Source: Tardiphaga robiniae
GTDB taxonomy: Bacteria > Pseudomonadota > Alphaproteobacteria > Rhizobiales > Xanthobacteraceae
Assembly: GCF_001618955.1 (NCBI RefSeq)
Contig: NZ_LVYV01000001.1
Span: 627,501 to 691,500, forward strand
DNA length: 64,000 nt
Reading direction: 5' to 3'
Below the pieces are notes generated by a model, which did no database searches, was not told the origin of the DNA, and was given only the letters and a program-made list of their open reading frames with translations. Within the stretch, counting starts at the first letter, position 1; each line of letters starts with the position of its first letter. This document shows positions 7,401 through 17,129 of the stretch, one piece after another. A program made the translations under genes and the position numbers.

Positions 7401-10400
7401 CTATGCTTGCGTCGACCGGAGCGGGTCCGACGCCCCCTCTTTTCCCCTGAACCATGCCACATACAATGTCGGCAGAAAGATCAGAGTGAGAACCGTCGCA
7501 ACCAACAGCCCACCCATGATCGCAAAGGCCATCGGTCCCCAGAACACCGTCGGAGCGATCGGGATCATGCCGAGCACGGTCGACACGGCCGTCAGCATGA
7601 TCGGGCGAAAACGTGAGCTTGAGGCATCCAGCGCAGCGTCCCACACGCTCTTCCCCTCATCCCGTTCGGCGTCGATCTGACCGATCAGGATCACCGCATT
7701 TTTTGTAATCATGCCGAGCAGCGCGAGAATGCCCAAAATCGCAACGAAACCGAGCGGGCGGCCTGACAGCAGCAGGGCGGCGACCACGCCGATGAGCCCA
7801 AGGGGCGCCACGCTCAGGACGAGAAACAGCCGCTGAAAACTCTGGAGCTGGATCATGAGGACCGTAAACATGATCAGTAGCATCACCGGCACAACGGCGA
7901 TGACCGACGCCTGCGATTTCTGACTTTCTTCGACCGTGCCCCCGACCACGATGCTGTAGGATGCTGGAATGGTCTTCGCCAGGGCAGCAATGGCCGGCGT
8001 CAGCGAATTGACGACGGATTCCGGAATTGCACCGGCAGTGATATCCGTCTGCACCGTCAGGGTCGGGATACGATCACGCCGCCAGATCAGCGGATATTCC
8101 TGCTCGTATTCGAAAGTTGCAAACTGGCTGAGCGAAACCGTCTGCCCGCCTGGCAGCGGAACTTGCAAATTGCGCAAATTGGGCAACGAGACGCGCTGCT
8201 CATCGACCGCGCGCGCAACGATATCGATCAAATAGATATCATCGCGAACCTGGGTGACCGTGGTGCCTGAGATGACCGTATTCAGCACGCCTGCCAGGGC
8301 TTGAGAACTCAGCCCGAGCAACCGGGCCTTGTCCTGATTGACCCGAATACGCACTTGCCTTGCCGGCTCGATCCAGTCGAAATTGACGCCATTCGCCTTG
8401 GGATTGGCGGCGATAACCTGGGCAAGCTTGAACGCAATTTCGCGCACCATGCCTGCGTCAGGACCACTGACGCGATATTGAACGGGCCAGCCGACCGGCG
8501 GCCCGAGCTCAAGAGGCGAGACCCGTGTAATCGCACCGGGAAAATCATTCGCCAGAAGCGTCTCCAGCTTTGCGCGGATACGCTCACGCGCTGCGACATC
8601 CTTTGCGACAACCACCGACTGGGTAAAGAAATCATTTGGCAGCTGAACATTGAGCGGAAGGTAGAACCGGATGGCGCCGCGACCCACATAGGTGCTCCAG
8701 CGCGCAACGTCCGCATCACCCTGCAGGGCGGCATCGAATTTCTGTGCGGCTGTCTGGCTGGCATAAATGGATGCGTTCTGCGGCAGACTGATATCGACGA
8801 GCAACTCCGGACGATCGGACGACGGGAAGAATTGCCGGGGGATGAACGGGAGAAGAAGAAATGAGCCGACGAAAAGCACCAGCGAGAGAACGATGGTCAG
8901 CCATTTCGCCCGCATGGCGAATAGCAGAAAGCCGCGATACCACCTGAAAACCCTGCCGGGCGCATCTGCCTTGCGTTGCGTCGGCGGCTTGAGGATGACA
9001 ACGCCCATCAGCGGAGCGAAGATCACGGCAACGAACCAGGAGACGATCAGGGCGATACTGACAACGGCAAAGAGGGAGAATGTGTATTCTCCCGCGGAAC
9101 TCGCCGCAAAGCCGACGGGCACGAAGCCCGCGATGGTCACCAGCGTTCCTGCCAGCATGGCGAACGCGTAGGTGCGAAAGGCAAAGCTTGCGGCCTGAAC
9201 CTTGTCGTCGCCTGCGGCCAGGCGATTCAGGGTGGCATCCGTGGTGGTCATGGCATCATCGACGAGGAGCGCGAGGGCGATAATGAGTGCGCCGAGCGAT
9301 ATGCGCTGCATGTCGATTCCGGCAAGCTTCATGATCGGGAAGACGATGGCGAGTGTCAGCGGTATGGAAAGCGCAATGATCAGACCCGGGCGCACGCCGA
9401 GGCTGATAAAACTCACCACGAGAATGATGGCGATGGCCTGCAGCAACGACATCATGAATTCTGAAATGGCGCTCTCGACCGTGACAGCCTGGTCGGCAAT
9501 GAGCTTCGGTTCGATGCCAATCGGCAGATCCGCCGTGATCGCAGCCATCGCCCGCTTGAGGCTCTTGCCGAGCGCGAGGATGTCTCCGCCGTCACGCATC
9601 GAGATGGCCAGGCCAATGGCCGGCTCGCCGTTGACGCGAAAGAGGGGCTGCGGCGGATCGGAATAGCCGCGTGTAATCCGGGCGATGTCGCTCAGGCGAA
9701 TCATGCGCCCGCCGGCGACGAAATTGATGTCTGCAACATCCTGCTCGGACTGAAATGCGCCGGACACCCGAAGCGATAACGTCTCGTCGCCCGTTTGAAT
9801 CGTGCCGGCTGGCCTTATGATATTTTGCGTCTGGAGAGCGGACAGCAGCGCCGTGCGGTCGATGCCAAGGCTTGCCAGTTCCTTCATCGAGAATTCAACG
9901 AAGATCCGCTCGTCCTGAGCTCCCAGCAACTCGATCTTCGAGACGTCGGGGACAAGAAGAAGCTTCGAGCGGACGTCTTCCACATAGTCGCGAAGCGCGC
10001 GGTGCGTGAAACCGTCGCTCGTGAAGCCATAGATAATTCCGAACGTATCGCCGAAGTCGTCGTCAAACCCGGGGCCGACCACCCCTGCCGGCAGGGTATG
10101 GCGGATGTCGCCAATGTTCTTGCGGACCTGATACCAGGTGTCGGAAACTTGCCGGGCGTTCGCGCTCCCCTGCAGGTTGACAAAGATTGTGGTGACGCCT
10201 GCCCGCGTAAAACTGCGCAGGAAATCCAGATGCGGTGTTTCCTGCAGCTTGCGCTCAAGGCGCTCGGTGACCTGTTTGACGGTCTCCTCGACCGTTGCTC
10301 CGGGCCATGCCGCCTGAACGACCATCGTCTTGATAATGAACGACGGGTCCTCGCTGCGACCGAGGCGGACATAGGACAGGACACCAAAGATAACGGCAAC

Positions 10401-10466
10401 AATCATCACATAAATCACCAGGGAACGGTGTTTAAGTGCCCATTCCGAGAGATTGAAGCCGGTCAT
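7401..10466 (-). CDS. RND efflux pump, inner-membrane transporter subunit
   Basis: 1021 residues, AcrB/MexK-type hydrophobe/amphiphile efflux family. The N-terminal helix (residues about 14-34) and the repeated layout of helix, large periplasmic loop, helix bundle, second loop and second bundle are visible. The proton-relay aspartate pair in helix 4 is in 'ALLVDDAMTTTDATLN'. The second half contains 'PLGLIGVVAALLLSGRPLG' and 'GMITKNAVILIGQID', also typical. It overlaps the adaptor gene by four bases (10463-10466), forming a two-gene operon. No TolC-type outer-membrane channel gene is adjacent, so the pump must use one encoded elsewhere. Substrate unknown. Confidence 0.92.
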   Translation of the reverse strand: MTGFNLSEWALKHRSLVIYVMIVAVIFGVLSYVRLGRSEDPSFIIKTMVVQAAWPGATVEETVKQVTERLERKLQETPHLDFLRSFTRAGVTTIFVNLQGSANARQVSDTWYQVRKNIGDIRHTLPAGVVGPGFDDDFGDTFGIIYGFTSDGFTHRALRDYVEDVRSKLLLVPDVSKIELLGAQDERIFVEFSMKELASLGIDRTALLSALQTQNIIRPAGTIQTGDETLSLRVSGAFQSEQDVADINFVAGGRMIRLSDIARITRGYSDPPQPLFRVNGEPAIGLAISMRDGGDILALGKSLKRAMAAITADLPIGIEPKLIADQAVTVESAISEFMMSLLQAIAIILVVSFISLGVRPGLIIALSIPLTLAIVFPIMKLAGIDMQRISLGALIIALALLVDDAMTTTDATLNRLAAGDDKVQAASFAFRTYAFAMLAGTLVTIAGFVPVGFAASSAGEYTFSLFAVVSIALIVSWFVAVIFAPLMGVVILKPPTQRKADAPGRVFRWYRGFLLFAMRAKWLTIVLSLVLFVGSFLLLPFIPRQFFPSSDRPELLVDISLPQNASIYASQTAAQKFDAALQGDADVARWSTYVGRGAIRFYLPLNVQLPNDFFTQSVVVAKDVAARERIRAKLETLLANDFPGAITRVSPLELGPPVGWPVQYRVSGPDAGMVREIAFKLAQVIAANPKANGVNFDWIEPARQVRIRVNQDKARLLGLSSQALAGVLNTVISGTTVTQVRDDIYLIDIVARAVDEQRVSLPNLRNLQVPLPGGQTVSLSQFATFEYEQEYPLIWRRDRIPTLTVQTDITAGAIPESVVNSLTPAIAALAKTIPASYSIVVGGTVEESQKSQASVIAVVPVMLLIMFTVLMIQLQSFQRLFLVLSVAPLGLIGVVAALLLSGRPLGFVAILGILALLGMITKNAVILIGQIDAERDEGKSVWDAALDASSSRFRPIMLTAVSTVLGMIPIAPTVFWGPMAFAIMGGLLVATVLTLIFLPTLYVAWFRGKEGASDPLRSTQA

Positions 10467-11584
10467 TGCTCTGATCCAAGAAGGCGTATTTTCTGGCCGG
10501 GATGCAGCGCCTGCACCCCCGCGGTCACGACGACCTCCCCCGTGTCGAGGCCCTGCGACACGACGACCTGCGCTTGCTCGAAGCGCAAGACGTCCACGTT
10601 TCGTATCGAAACCGTACGACTCGCGGGATCGACGATCCAGACCGCGGGCTGTTGATTGGCCCTCGTCAATGCCGATGCCGGGATCTCTATGATGGGGACG
10701 GCATCCATTTCCATGCGCCCCACGACGGTTGCGCCAAGCCGCATGGCCGACGGCGGATTCGTCAAGCCAACCTTGATTTCAAAGGTGCGCGTGACGGGAT
10801 CGGCCTGGGCACCAACCTGACGGACACGACCGTGAGCCGTCACCGCAGGATCGTCCGTCAGGCTGACGGATATTTGCGGATCGCTCGGTGCCGATCGAAA
10901 AAATTGAGCCGGTACGTCAAAGACTGCGTCGCGGCCATCTTGCCGCGCCAGCCTGAGAATCATTTGCCCAGCCTGGACAACTTCTCCGGCGCCAGGTCCG
11001 ACAGCGGTTATGACGCCCGGTGCGTCGACCTTCAGCTCGGTAAAGCTCACCAGATCATGGGCCGTCTTGAGCTGCGCCTCGGCGGCATCGACTTGCGATT
11101 GGGCGGTTTGTTGCGCCTGCGTTGCCTGGTCGTAATTGACGCGGGTGGTCCAGCCCTGCGCCAGCAGCGTCTGCTGGCGATCGAAATGGTTGCGGGCCTG
11201 GGTCAGTTGCCCCTGCGCGGCCGCGACAGCCGCCTGAGCCTGGCGCAACGTGTTCAACTCATTCTGGGATTCAAGCCGCGCGATGACCTGACCGGGCTGC
11301 ACCCGATCTCCGGTTTTCCCGTTGTTTTCAATCAGCCGGCCCGAGATGCGAAATGCCAGCGCCACCTCGTCTTCCGCTTCGATACGGCCGGTGAATGAAA
11401 GCGGCGCGCCCGCAATGCTCTTCGCAACAGTGACTGTACGCACGGGCCGCACGACAGGAGCAGTCTCAGCAGACTCTCTTCCACACGCCGCCAGCAGAAA
11501 TGCCGGCACAATTGTTAGAATAATTATAATCGTCCGATATCGTGCCACTCGGCATAGGTAGGCATGACGGGCATACGCAGGCAT
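10463..11584 (-). CDS. RND efflux periplasmic adaptor lipoprotein
   Basis: 373 residues of the membrane-fusion protein family. A hydrophobic N-terminal segment ends in a lipobox 'LLAAC', with Cys34 as the probable lipid anchor. The biotinyl-lipoyl halves ('LSFTGRIEAEDEVALAFRIS' and 'FTELKVDAPGVITAVGPGAG') flank an alpha-helical coiled coil (about residues 105-185, Gln/Ala rich). Beta-barrel and membrane-proximal domains follow. ATG 11584 is chosen because it puts positive residues before the hydrophobic core; an upstream in-frame start at 11638 adds non-family residues. It is the first gene of the pump operon. Confidence 0.9.
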   Translation of the reverse strand: MPAYARHAYLCRVARYRTIIIILTIVPAFLLAACGRESAETAPVVRPVRTVTVAKSIAGAPLSFTGRIEAEDEVALAFRISGRLIENNGKTGDRVQPGQVIARLESQNELNTLRQAQAAVAAAQGQLTQARNHFDRQQTLLAQGWTTRVNYDQATQAQQTAQSQVDAAEAQLKTAHDLVSFTELKVDAPGVITAVGPGAGEVVQAGQMILRLARQDGRDAVFDVPAQFFRSAPSDPQISVSLTDDPAVTAHGRVRQVGAQADPVTRTFEIKVGLTNPPSAMRLGATVVGRMEMDAVPIIEIPASALTRANQQPAVWIVDPASRTVSIRNVDVLRFEQAQVVVSQGLDTGEVVVTAGVQALHPGQKIRLLGSEQ

Positions 11585-12011
11585 GAAGAAACCCTCGCTG
11601 AGCAAAATTGCACGCCAGATTCGCTGACCACCTCGCAAAAGCAGATAGCTGGCTTTTGCCTGCGTGATCGCCTACCCACCAATTCTTCTATGACTCAAAG
11701 TATTCTGGGGGTGCGGATATCTACCCGGTATCGGGGAAACTACTGATCGCACCAACGATTCTCTGGCGCCCTGCTGACACTCTCAAACCGCAGCAAGATC
11801 CAAGCGCTCAATTGAAGACGATGAGGTTCCTTGTGCAGAGCAAACGCGGCAATTAACTGAAATTACTTCTATTGCTACTCCGCATGTTTTCATCCCGATC
11901 ATCATCAGTCGCGGCATCGGACGATCTGGCGACATCTTACTTGACGTCGATTCAATCAAGGGTATTTAGTAAGGATAACTTCGCGCAAGAGAACGATGGC
12001 ATTTAACCTTA
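11585..12011. promoter_or_regulatory. Divergent promoter region, RND pump operon and histidine kinase
   Basis: This 427-base gap separates divergent genes and must carry promoters for both. It is richer in A and T than its surroundings. At 11721-11742 there is CTACCC followed by GGTATCGGGGAAACTA, which contains the near-palindrome CCCG-GTAT-CGGG; this resembles the CCCTA/TCCCC motifs upstream of arcD and of the gene at 18242. A GGGTATTTAGTAAGG stretch lies near 11960, close to the kinase start. No recognisable -35/-10 pair of high quality was seen. Confidence 0.35.
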
Positions 12012-12908
12012 GTGGTTACTCGCCACTCGATCCAAGATGCATCGGACTACATGATGGCCCACAAGGCTCACGTAGACGACTCGTGTCGAATTCACGTTCG
12101 GGCAAAGGTCGTGGTTCACGACACTTTCAACGGCACTGCTAGCGCGCGAACAAAATCGAAACTTGGAAAATCAGGCTCGGGTAAGCAGCTCTTAGCGCTT
12201 CAGGAGGATATGCAGCAGCGGATTGCATCAGACCTTCACGATTCGACTTGCCAGCATCTGCTGGCCGCGAGTTTGAATATGATGCGAATGAGGTGCGCCG
12301 TCGCTGGCATCGGCAGCGCCATAAAAATTTGTGATGAGATCGACGCGTCGATCGGTGAGGCCCTTAGGGAAATCAGGGCATTTACCTACCTCCTGCATCC
12401 CCAGAATCTGCTCGACGGCGGATTGAAGTCGGCGATCGAGGAGTTTGCGGTGGGGCTTTCATCGCGGACATCGCTGGAAACGCATCTCAAGATCGATGCT
12501 GCGGTCGATGCATTGCCTAACGACACGCAGCGCTCGTTGCTAAGAGTTGTCCAGGAAGCACTCGCGAACGTCTTCAGGCACGCGAAGGCGACGCAGGTGA
12601 CTATCTCGATCAAGGCCACAGACACCAACGTCACGCTTCGGATTAGCGATAACGGCTGCGGAATGCCAATCTCTCAGGCGAGAGATGGCCATCAAGCAGT
12701 ATCATTTGGTGTTGGAATTCCGGCCATGAGAGCGAGACTGGATCAGATGGGAGGTACATTTGAGATCCACTCGTCATCCACAGCGGTATGTAGCGGGACC
12801 ACGGTGCACGCGACCATTCCACGAGCCACCTCGCGGAAAGGAAACAAGCCAGTGAATATCCACCGGGGCGGCCGAGGATCGGCGAAGATCCGACCGTCGC
12901 ATGGCTAA
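12012..12908 (+). CDS. Cytoplasmic histidine kinase without sensor domain (HisKA_3 family)
   Basis: 298 residues. The dimerisation/phosphoacceptor motif of the NarX/DegS class is 'RIASDLHDSTCQHLLAASLN', with His76 counted from the GTG at 12012. The ATPase domain has an N-box 'VVQEALANVFRHAK', G1 box 'ISDNGCGM' and G2 'GVGIPAMRARLDQMGG'. There is no transmembrane helix, PAS, GAF or other sensor region; only about 60 polar residues precede the kinase core. The start is uncertain: GTG 12012 or ATG 12051. Two NarL/FixJ-type response regulators follow on the same strand and are the probable partners. The signal may come through a protein partner or the short N-terminal region. Confidence 0.85.
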   Translation: MVTRHSIQDASDYMMAHKAHVDDSCRIHVRAKVVVHDTFNGTASARTKSKLGKSGSGKQLLALQEDMQQRIASDLHDSTCQHLLAASLNMMRMRCAVAGIGSAIKICDEIDASIGEALREIRAFTYLLHPQNLLDGGLKSAIEEFAVGLSSRTSLETHLKIDAAVDALPNDTQRSLLRVVQEALANVFRHAKATQVTISIKATDTNVTLRISDNGCGMPISQARDGHQAVSFGVGIPAMRARLDQMGGTFEIHSSSTAVCSGTTVHATIPRATSRKGNKPVNIHRGGRGSAKIRPSHG

Positions 12909-13029
12909 AGGTCAGCTAACGGATGCAACAATCCGACGCCCCGAGAGGACAATGAACTCCAAGGGCTGGATCTTCTCGATGAAAGTATTTTGCTGCCCGT
13001 AAGGAAATGACATCGGAGCACTGAGGATC

Positions 13030-13659
13030 ATGAAGCAGATTATGATAGCCGATGATCATGACGCGGTGCGGGCTGGAATCCGTGCAGTTCTGGAACGACG
13101 TCCCGGATGGGAGATCGTCGGCGAGGCCCGCGATGGCAAAGAGGCTGTCGCTTGCGCCATCGAGAAGCAGCCGGATGTCGCTATCGTTGATTACTCGATG
13201 CCATTCATGACTGGCCTCGAAGTTGCGAGGCGGATGAAAGAGTACAAACTCACAACAGAGGTGCTGATCTTCACGATGCACGACTCGATCGCGCTTGAGC
13301 TACAGGCATCTCAAGTTGGCGTTCGCGCATTCCTGCGAAAATCCGATGCCAACAAAATGCTCCTGGCGGCCGTTGAATCACTGATGCATCACAGATCATT
13401 TTATGTCGGTGATACTTGCGACACAATGGGCGGATCGGCAGACGGAAGTACTTGCACAGGCCGATCACTTTCGCCGCGCGAGAAGACAATCGTGAAACTG
13501 GTAGCCGAGGGTTACAGCAACAAGCGTGTAAGCGAGACCTTGAACTTGAGTATCAAAACGACCGAGACCCACCGAGCTGCGGCGATGCGCAAGCTTAACG
13601 TAAAATCGACTGCAGGTCTGGTTCGATACGCCGTACGAAGCAATCTAGTAGAAGCGTGA
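13030..13659 (+). CDS. NarL/FixJ-type response regulator (first of two)
   Basis: 209 residues: receiver domain (about 1-120) with the acidic pair 'ADDHD', phosphoacceptor Asp54 in 'VAIVDYSMPFMTG', Thr in 'IFTMHD' and Lys in 'FLRKSD'. A LuxR-type helix-turn-helix follows (about 145-205) with 'LSPREKTIVKLVAEGYSNKRVSETLNLSIKTTETHR'-like content, described here in pieces: LSPREK, EGYSNK, IKTTETHR. ATG 13030 is supported by an upstream 'GAGGATC' purine stretch. It is 121 bases after the kinase gene and 130 bases before a second regulator with the same start sequence (MKQI-IADDH), so the two are paralogues, probably from a local duplication. Confidence 0.9.
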   Translation: MKQIMIADDHDAVRAGIRAVLERRPGWEIVGEARDGKEAVACAIEKQPDVAIVDYSMPFMTGLEVARRMKEYKLTTEVLIFTMHDSIALELQASQVGVRAFLRKSDANKMLLAAVESLMHHRSFYVGDTCDTMGGSADGSTCTGRSLSPREKTIVKLVAEGYSNKRVSETLNLSIKTTETHRAAAMRKLNVKSTAGLVRYAVRSNLVEA

Positions 13660-13789
13660 TTGCGCAACATGGTCGACGGCCTTCACGGAATTGGCAGTCG
13701 TGACGCATATCATTTCAAGGCGGTCGTTCTAGCGAGCTGCTTTCGTCAATTGGATATGGCCAGTGGTTCCAACGAATGGGAACGGCACT

Positions 13790-14425
13790 GTGAAGCAGAT
13801 CTTGATTGCAGACGATCATGAAGTCGTGCGATCCGGACTACGCGCGATCGTCGAAAGCCGTGCGGACTGGGCCGTGAGCGGAGAAGCGAGCGATGGCAGG
13901 GCCGCGGTCGCCATGATCAGGGAGTTGAAGCCGGATATAGCAATTATCGACTACTCCATGCCCGTCCTGAATGGTCTGGAGGTGAGCCGTCAGATTAAGT
14001 TGCATCACCCCCGGACGGAGGTGCTCATCCTGACAATGCATGAAAGCAATGAAATCCTCACCGAATCCCTCCTGGCAGGAGTACGAGGCTTCTTGTTGAA
14101 GTCGGATGCGCGACATCATCTCATTGCAGCGATCGACGCACTACTCAATCACCGGCCTTACTTCACCGGTGTGGTCGTGGAAAAACTGCTTCACGACTAC
14201 CTGGCCAGCAAGAAGGACAAATCGAAAGTCCTGCTGTCGTTACGCGAGCAGAACGTTGTTCAGCTGATCGCCGAAGGACACACCAACAAGTCCGTCGGCA
14301 CGGTACTGAATCTCAGCGTGAAAACTGTCGAAGCCCACCGCGCATCCGCCATGCGCAAGCTTGGAGTTTCCTCTACTGCCGAACTGGTCCGGTATGCAAT
14401 TCGCATGAAACTGATTGGACCCTAG
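13790..14425 (+). CDS. NarL/FixJ-type response regulator (second of two)
   Basis: 211 residues from the GTG at 13790, which gives MKQILIADDHE and aligns with the first regulator; an in-frame GTG at 13763 would add nine residues. Receiver domain with Asp54 in 'IAIIDYSMPVLNG', Thr in 'ILTMHE' and Lys in 'FLLKSDA'. The LuxR-type DNA-binding domain contains 'LREQNVVQLIAEGHTNKSVG' and 'VKTVEAHRASAMRKLGV'. It lies 24 bases before the start of the AI-2E family permease gene, so they are probably co-transcribed. Being two regulators for one kinase, they may divide targets or form heterodimers; that is inference. Confidence 0.88.
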   Translation: MKQILIADDHEVVRSGLRAIVESRADWAVSGEASDGRAAVAMIRELKPDIAIIDYSMPVLNGLEVSRQIKLHHPRTEVLILTMHESNEILTESLLAGVRGFLLKSDARHHLIAAIDALLNHRPYFTGVVVEKLLHDYLASKKDKSKVLLSLREQNVVQLIAEGHTNKSVGTVLNLSVKTVEAHRASAMRKLGVSSTAELVRYAIRMKLIGP

Positions 14426-14449
14426 TTGCTATGGAAAATGTGGGGGACC

Positions 14450-15565
14450 ATGCCTGAGCTGAGAGTGGATCAAGCCATCCTAGCCAAGGACGTTCGAAGT
14501 GGGGATCTTCCGACGGCAGGCGCGAACGCCGGCCGGCGGCTGACCCTCGGGGGAGCACTCGTTATTCTGGGTGTTGCCAGCGGCATCTTCCTCGCATGGC
14601 GCGCGTCGTCCAGCCTTCTCATCATATTTGCGGCGATCTTGCTTGCATCGTTTCTCGATGCCTGCGCTCGGTCGCTTGGTCGATACATTCCGATCGGGCG
14701 CGCGTGGCGGCTAGCCATAGTGATCGTCATCCTGACTGCAGTGGTCGTGCTGGGGACAATATGGGGGATTGGAAAAATCCCCGAGCAGGCCCGGATCCTG
14801 ATGCGCGTCATGGACGCACAACTGGATGTCCTGCAACAACGTCTGCTGGCTTTTGGCGTGGATCTGTTCGGCCCGGACGGAGGGCGCGACTTCTCCCGCT
14901 GGTTTCCCGATCACGACAAGCTCTTTGGCCACGCGCAATCGGCCGTCGGGACCGCCTCGAGTTTTCTTGCCAATACGCTCGTCATCATATTTCTCGGCCT
15001 TCTCTTCTCGCTCGATCCGCAGGCCTATCGCGACGGTGTCGTATTGTTGGTCAAACCCTCCTCGCGTGAGCGCATGCGTTCTGTTCTGGATGAAATGGGC
15101 GCCGTGCTGCGCTCATGGCTCATGGGGCAACTGATCCGGATCATCCTGATGACCGCCTGCGTGTGGCTGGCGCTCTATATGCTCGGCCTTCCAAGCGCCT
15201 TTCTGCTCGGCCTGCAGGCCGGTCTGTCGAACTTTGTGCCTTACCTCGGCCCGATACTGGCCAGTATCCCCGTGGGATTGGTCGCCATGCCGCTTGGTCC
15301 CTCGATGGTGATCTGGGCCATCGGGATCTACACCGTTATTCAATCCATCGAGGGCTATGTGATCGGCCCGCTCATTCAACGGCGCGCGGTGGAGCTGCCC
15401 CCCGCATGGACGCTGGTCGCCATCGTCCTGCTCGGCTCTCTGTTCGGCGTCCTGGGAATTGCGCTTGCAATGCCGCTATTCGCGATCGGGCGCGTCGCCG
15501 TTCTTCGACTCTATGTCGAGGACTGCTTGGGAGATGATCTGAACGACGGTCCTGACCTTAGGTAG
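14450..15565 (+). CDS. AI-2E family transporter / PerM-like membrane protein
   Basis: 371 residues with about eight membrane helices and the PerM/TqsA-family layout: two helices near residues 35-75, a cytoplasmic or periplasmic loop (about 100-165), then a helix block carrying 'GLQAGLSNFVPYLGPILASIP' and 'IYTVIQSIEGYVIGPLIQRR', both diagnostic of the family. ATG 14450 has a good ribosome-binding site (TGGGGGA) 3-9 bases upstream and follows the response regulator by 24 bases. Members include autoinducer-2 exporters and Na+/H+ antiporters, so the substrate cannot be stated. Confidence 0.88.
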   Translation: MPELRVDQAILAKDVRSGDLPTAGANAGRRLTLGGALVILGVASGIFLAWRASSSLLIIFAAILLASFLDACARSLGRYIPIGRAWRLAIVIVILTAVVVLGTIWGIGKIPEQARILMRVMDAQLDVLQQRLLAFGVDLFGPDGGRDFSRWFPDHDKLFGHAQSAVGTASSFLANTLVIIFLGLLFSLDPQAYRDGVVLLVKPSSRERMRSVLDEMGAVLRSWLMGQLIRIILMTACVWLALYMLGLPSAFLLGLQAGLSNFVPYLGPILASIPVGLVAMPLGPSMVIWAIGIYTVIQSIEGYVIGPLIQRRAVELPPAWTLVAIVLLGSLFGVLGIALAMPLFAIGRVAVLRLYVEDCLGDDLNDGPDLR

Positions 15566-15581
15566 AGGCGGGAAACTCCGA

Positions 15582-17021
15582 CTAGATTGAAATATTACCC
15601 GTCGCAAGATTGTAGAGGCCGGCGGCGGCTGCCACGAGGATCGCTCCGAACAAGATGCCCTCGGCAGACGCAAAGACCGTCGCTTTCTGTTCCCGCCGCG
15701 CTATCACAAACAGGATCGTTACCGGCGCATAGAGAAGCGCCGAAAGCAGCAGGAAGGTGGGACCGCCTGCGTAAATCATCACAGCCGCGTAAATCGTGGC
15801 AAGCGCACCGCGCACCCAGTCGATGGCGCGGCAGCGCGGCTCCGTCTGATATGTTTCACCGGTCCATGCGAGTTTAAGTGCATATGCAGCGACGAACAGA
15901 TAGGGGATGAGCGTCATTGAGCTCGTCATCTTCAATGCCAACGTGAAGGCATACTCGGCAAAATAGGTGACAAGCAGGAACAGCTGAATAAGGCAGTTGG
16001 TCAGCCACAGCGCGCCTGCGGGTACTTTGTTGACGTTCTCACGCGTGAGGAAAGACGGCATCGTGCCATTGACGGCCGCGGAATGCAGAACCTCGGCGGC
16101 GAGCAGTGACCAGGACAGATAGTTTCCAAGCACGGAGATCAGCAGGCCGATGCTGATGAATACCTTGCCCCAAGACCCAACGATCGCTTCGAGTACGCCT
16201 GCCATCGACGGCGTCGCGAGCGCGCTTAGCTCTGGGCGGAGCAGAATTCCATAGGACAGCATGGTGACCAGGACAAGCAAAGCGAGCACACCGAGAAAAC
16301 CCAGAACCGTCGCGATCCCAACATCATTGCGGTCCCTTGCATAGCGCGAGTAGACGCTTGCTCCTTCGATCCCCACAAACACGAATACGGTGACAAGCAT
16401 CGTGTTGCGAACCTGGCTCGACACACTGGCAAAGCTCGGCTCCTCACCGCCCCAGAAATTAAGTGCGAAGACATCGGCCTTGAACGCAAAAGCGGCAACG
16501 ACGATGAACAGGAGTATCGGTATCATCTTCGCGAATGTCGCAATCGTATTGAGCGCAGCAGCTTCCTTGATGCCCCGGAGGATAAGGATGTGAACGCTCC
16601 AGAGCAGCAACGACGCGGCCACGATCGCAACGGGTGTTGTACCGTCGCCAAACACCGGAAAGAACTGTCCCAATGTCGCTTTGATCAGCACAAGACACGC
16701 AACATCGGCAAGGCAGCATCCGATCCAGTAACCGGCCGCAGATGCAAAGCCGGCATATTCGCCGAAGCCGGCCTCGGCATAGGCATAGATGCCAGTATCG
16801 AGATCGGGCCGACGCCGGGACAGCGTCTGAAAGACAAAAGCGAGCATCAGCATTCCGGTGCCGGCGATGCACCAGGCAATCAGAGCGCCGAGACCGCCCG
16901 TGGCGCGACCGAATGCCGATGGCAATGCAAAGATCCCGGAGCCGACCATCGAGCCGACCACGAGCGCAATCAACGCACCGCGCGAGAGCTTCTGATCGGA
17001 TGAATTGGATGACGTTCCCAT
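15582..17021 (-). CDS. ArcD-like amino-acid antiporter, second copy (APC superfamily)
   Basis: 479 residues, about 12-13 helices, clearly paralogous to the exchanger at 5604-7034: shared 'GSMVGSGIFALPSAF', 'GIYAYAEAGFGEYAGF', 'TVFVFVGIEGASVYSRYA' and the terminal 'LYNLATGNISI'. ATG 17021 starts a short Ser-rich tail directly before the first helix; an earlier in-frame ATG at 17099 is unlikely. It is convergent with the AI-2E gene (16 bases apart). There is no enzyme gene next to it, so its substrate (arginine, ornithine, lysine, glutamate or a polyamine) is open. Confidence 0.88.
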   Translation of the reverse strand: MGTSSNSSDQKLSRGALIALVVGSMVGSGIFALPSAFGRATGGLGALIAWCIAGTGMLMLAFVFQTLSRRRPDLDTGIYAYAEAGFGEYAGFASAAGYWIGCCLADVACLVLIKATLGQFFPVFGDGTTPVAIVAASLLLWSVHILILRGIKEAAALNTIATFAKMIPILLFIVVAAFAFKADVFALNFWGGEEPSFASVSSQVRNTMLVTVFVFVGIEGASVYSRYARDRNDVGIATVLGFLGVLALLVLVTMLSYGILLRPELSALATPSMAGVLEAIVGSWGKVFISIGLLISVLGNYLSWSLLAAEVLHSAAVNGTMPSFLTRENVNKVPAGALWLTNCLIQLFLLVTYFAEYAFTLALKMTSSMTLIPYLFVAAYALKLAWTGETYQTEPRCRAIDWVRGALATIYAAVMIYAGGPTFLLLSALLYAPVTILFVIARREQKATVFASAEGILFGAILVAAAAGLYNLATGNISI

Positions 17022-17129
17022 TTTTCTATTGAACCTGACGCTCGAAGACGATCGGTCGAATGAAGAAGGAGCAACATTGCCGCAGCAATAGGAGGGCACC
17101 GTTTCCAGGTCTCTCCGACATCGTTCCAG

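Noticed and set aside
11946-11970. Possible FNR/FixK box (TTGACGTCGATTCAATCAA)
   Set aside because: The spacing between TTGA and TCAA half-sites is 7 rather than 6 and the outer T/A bases are absent.
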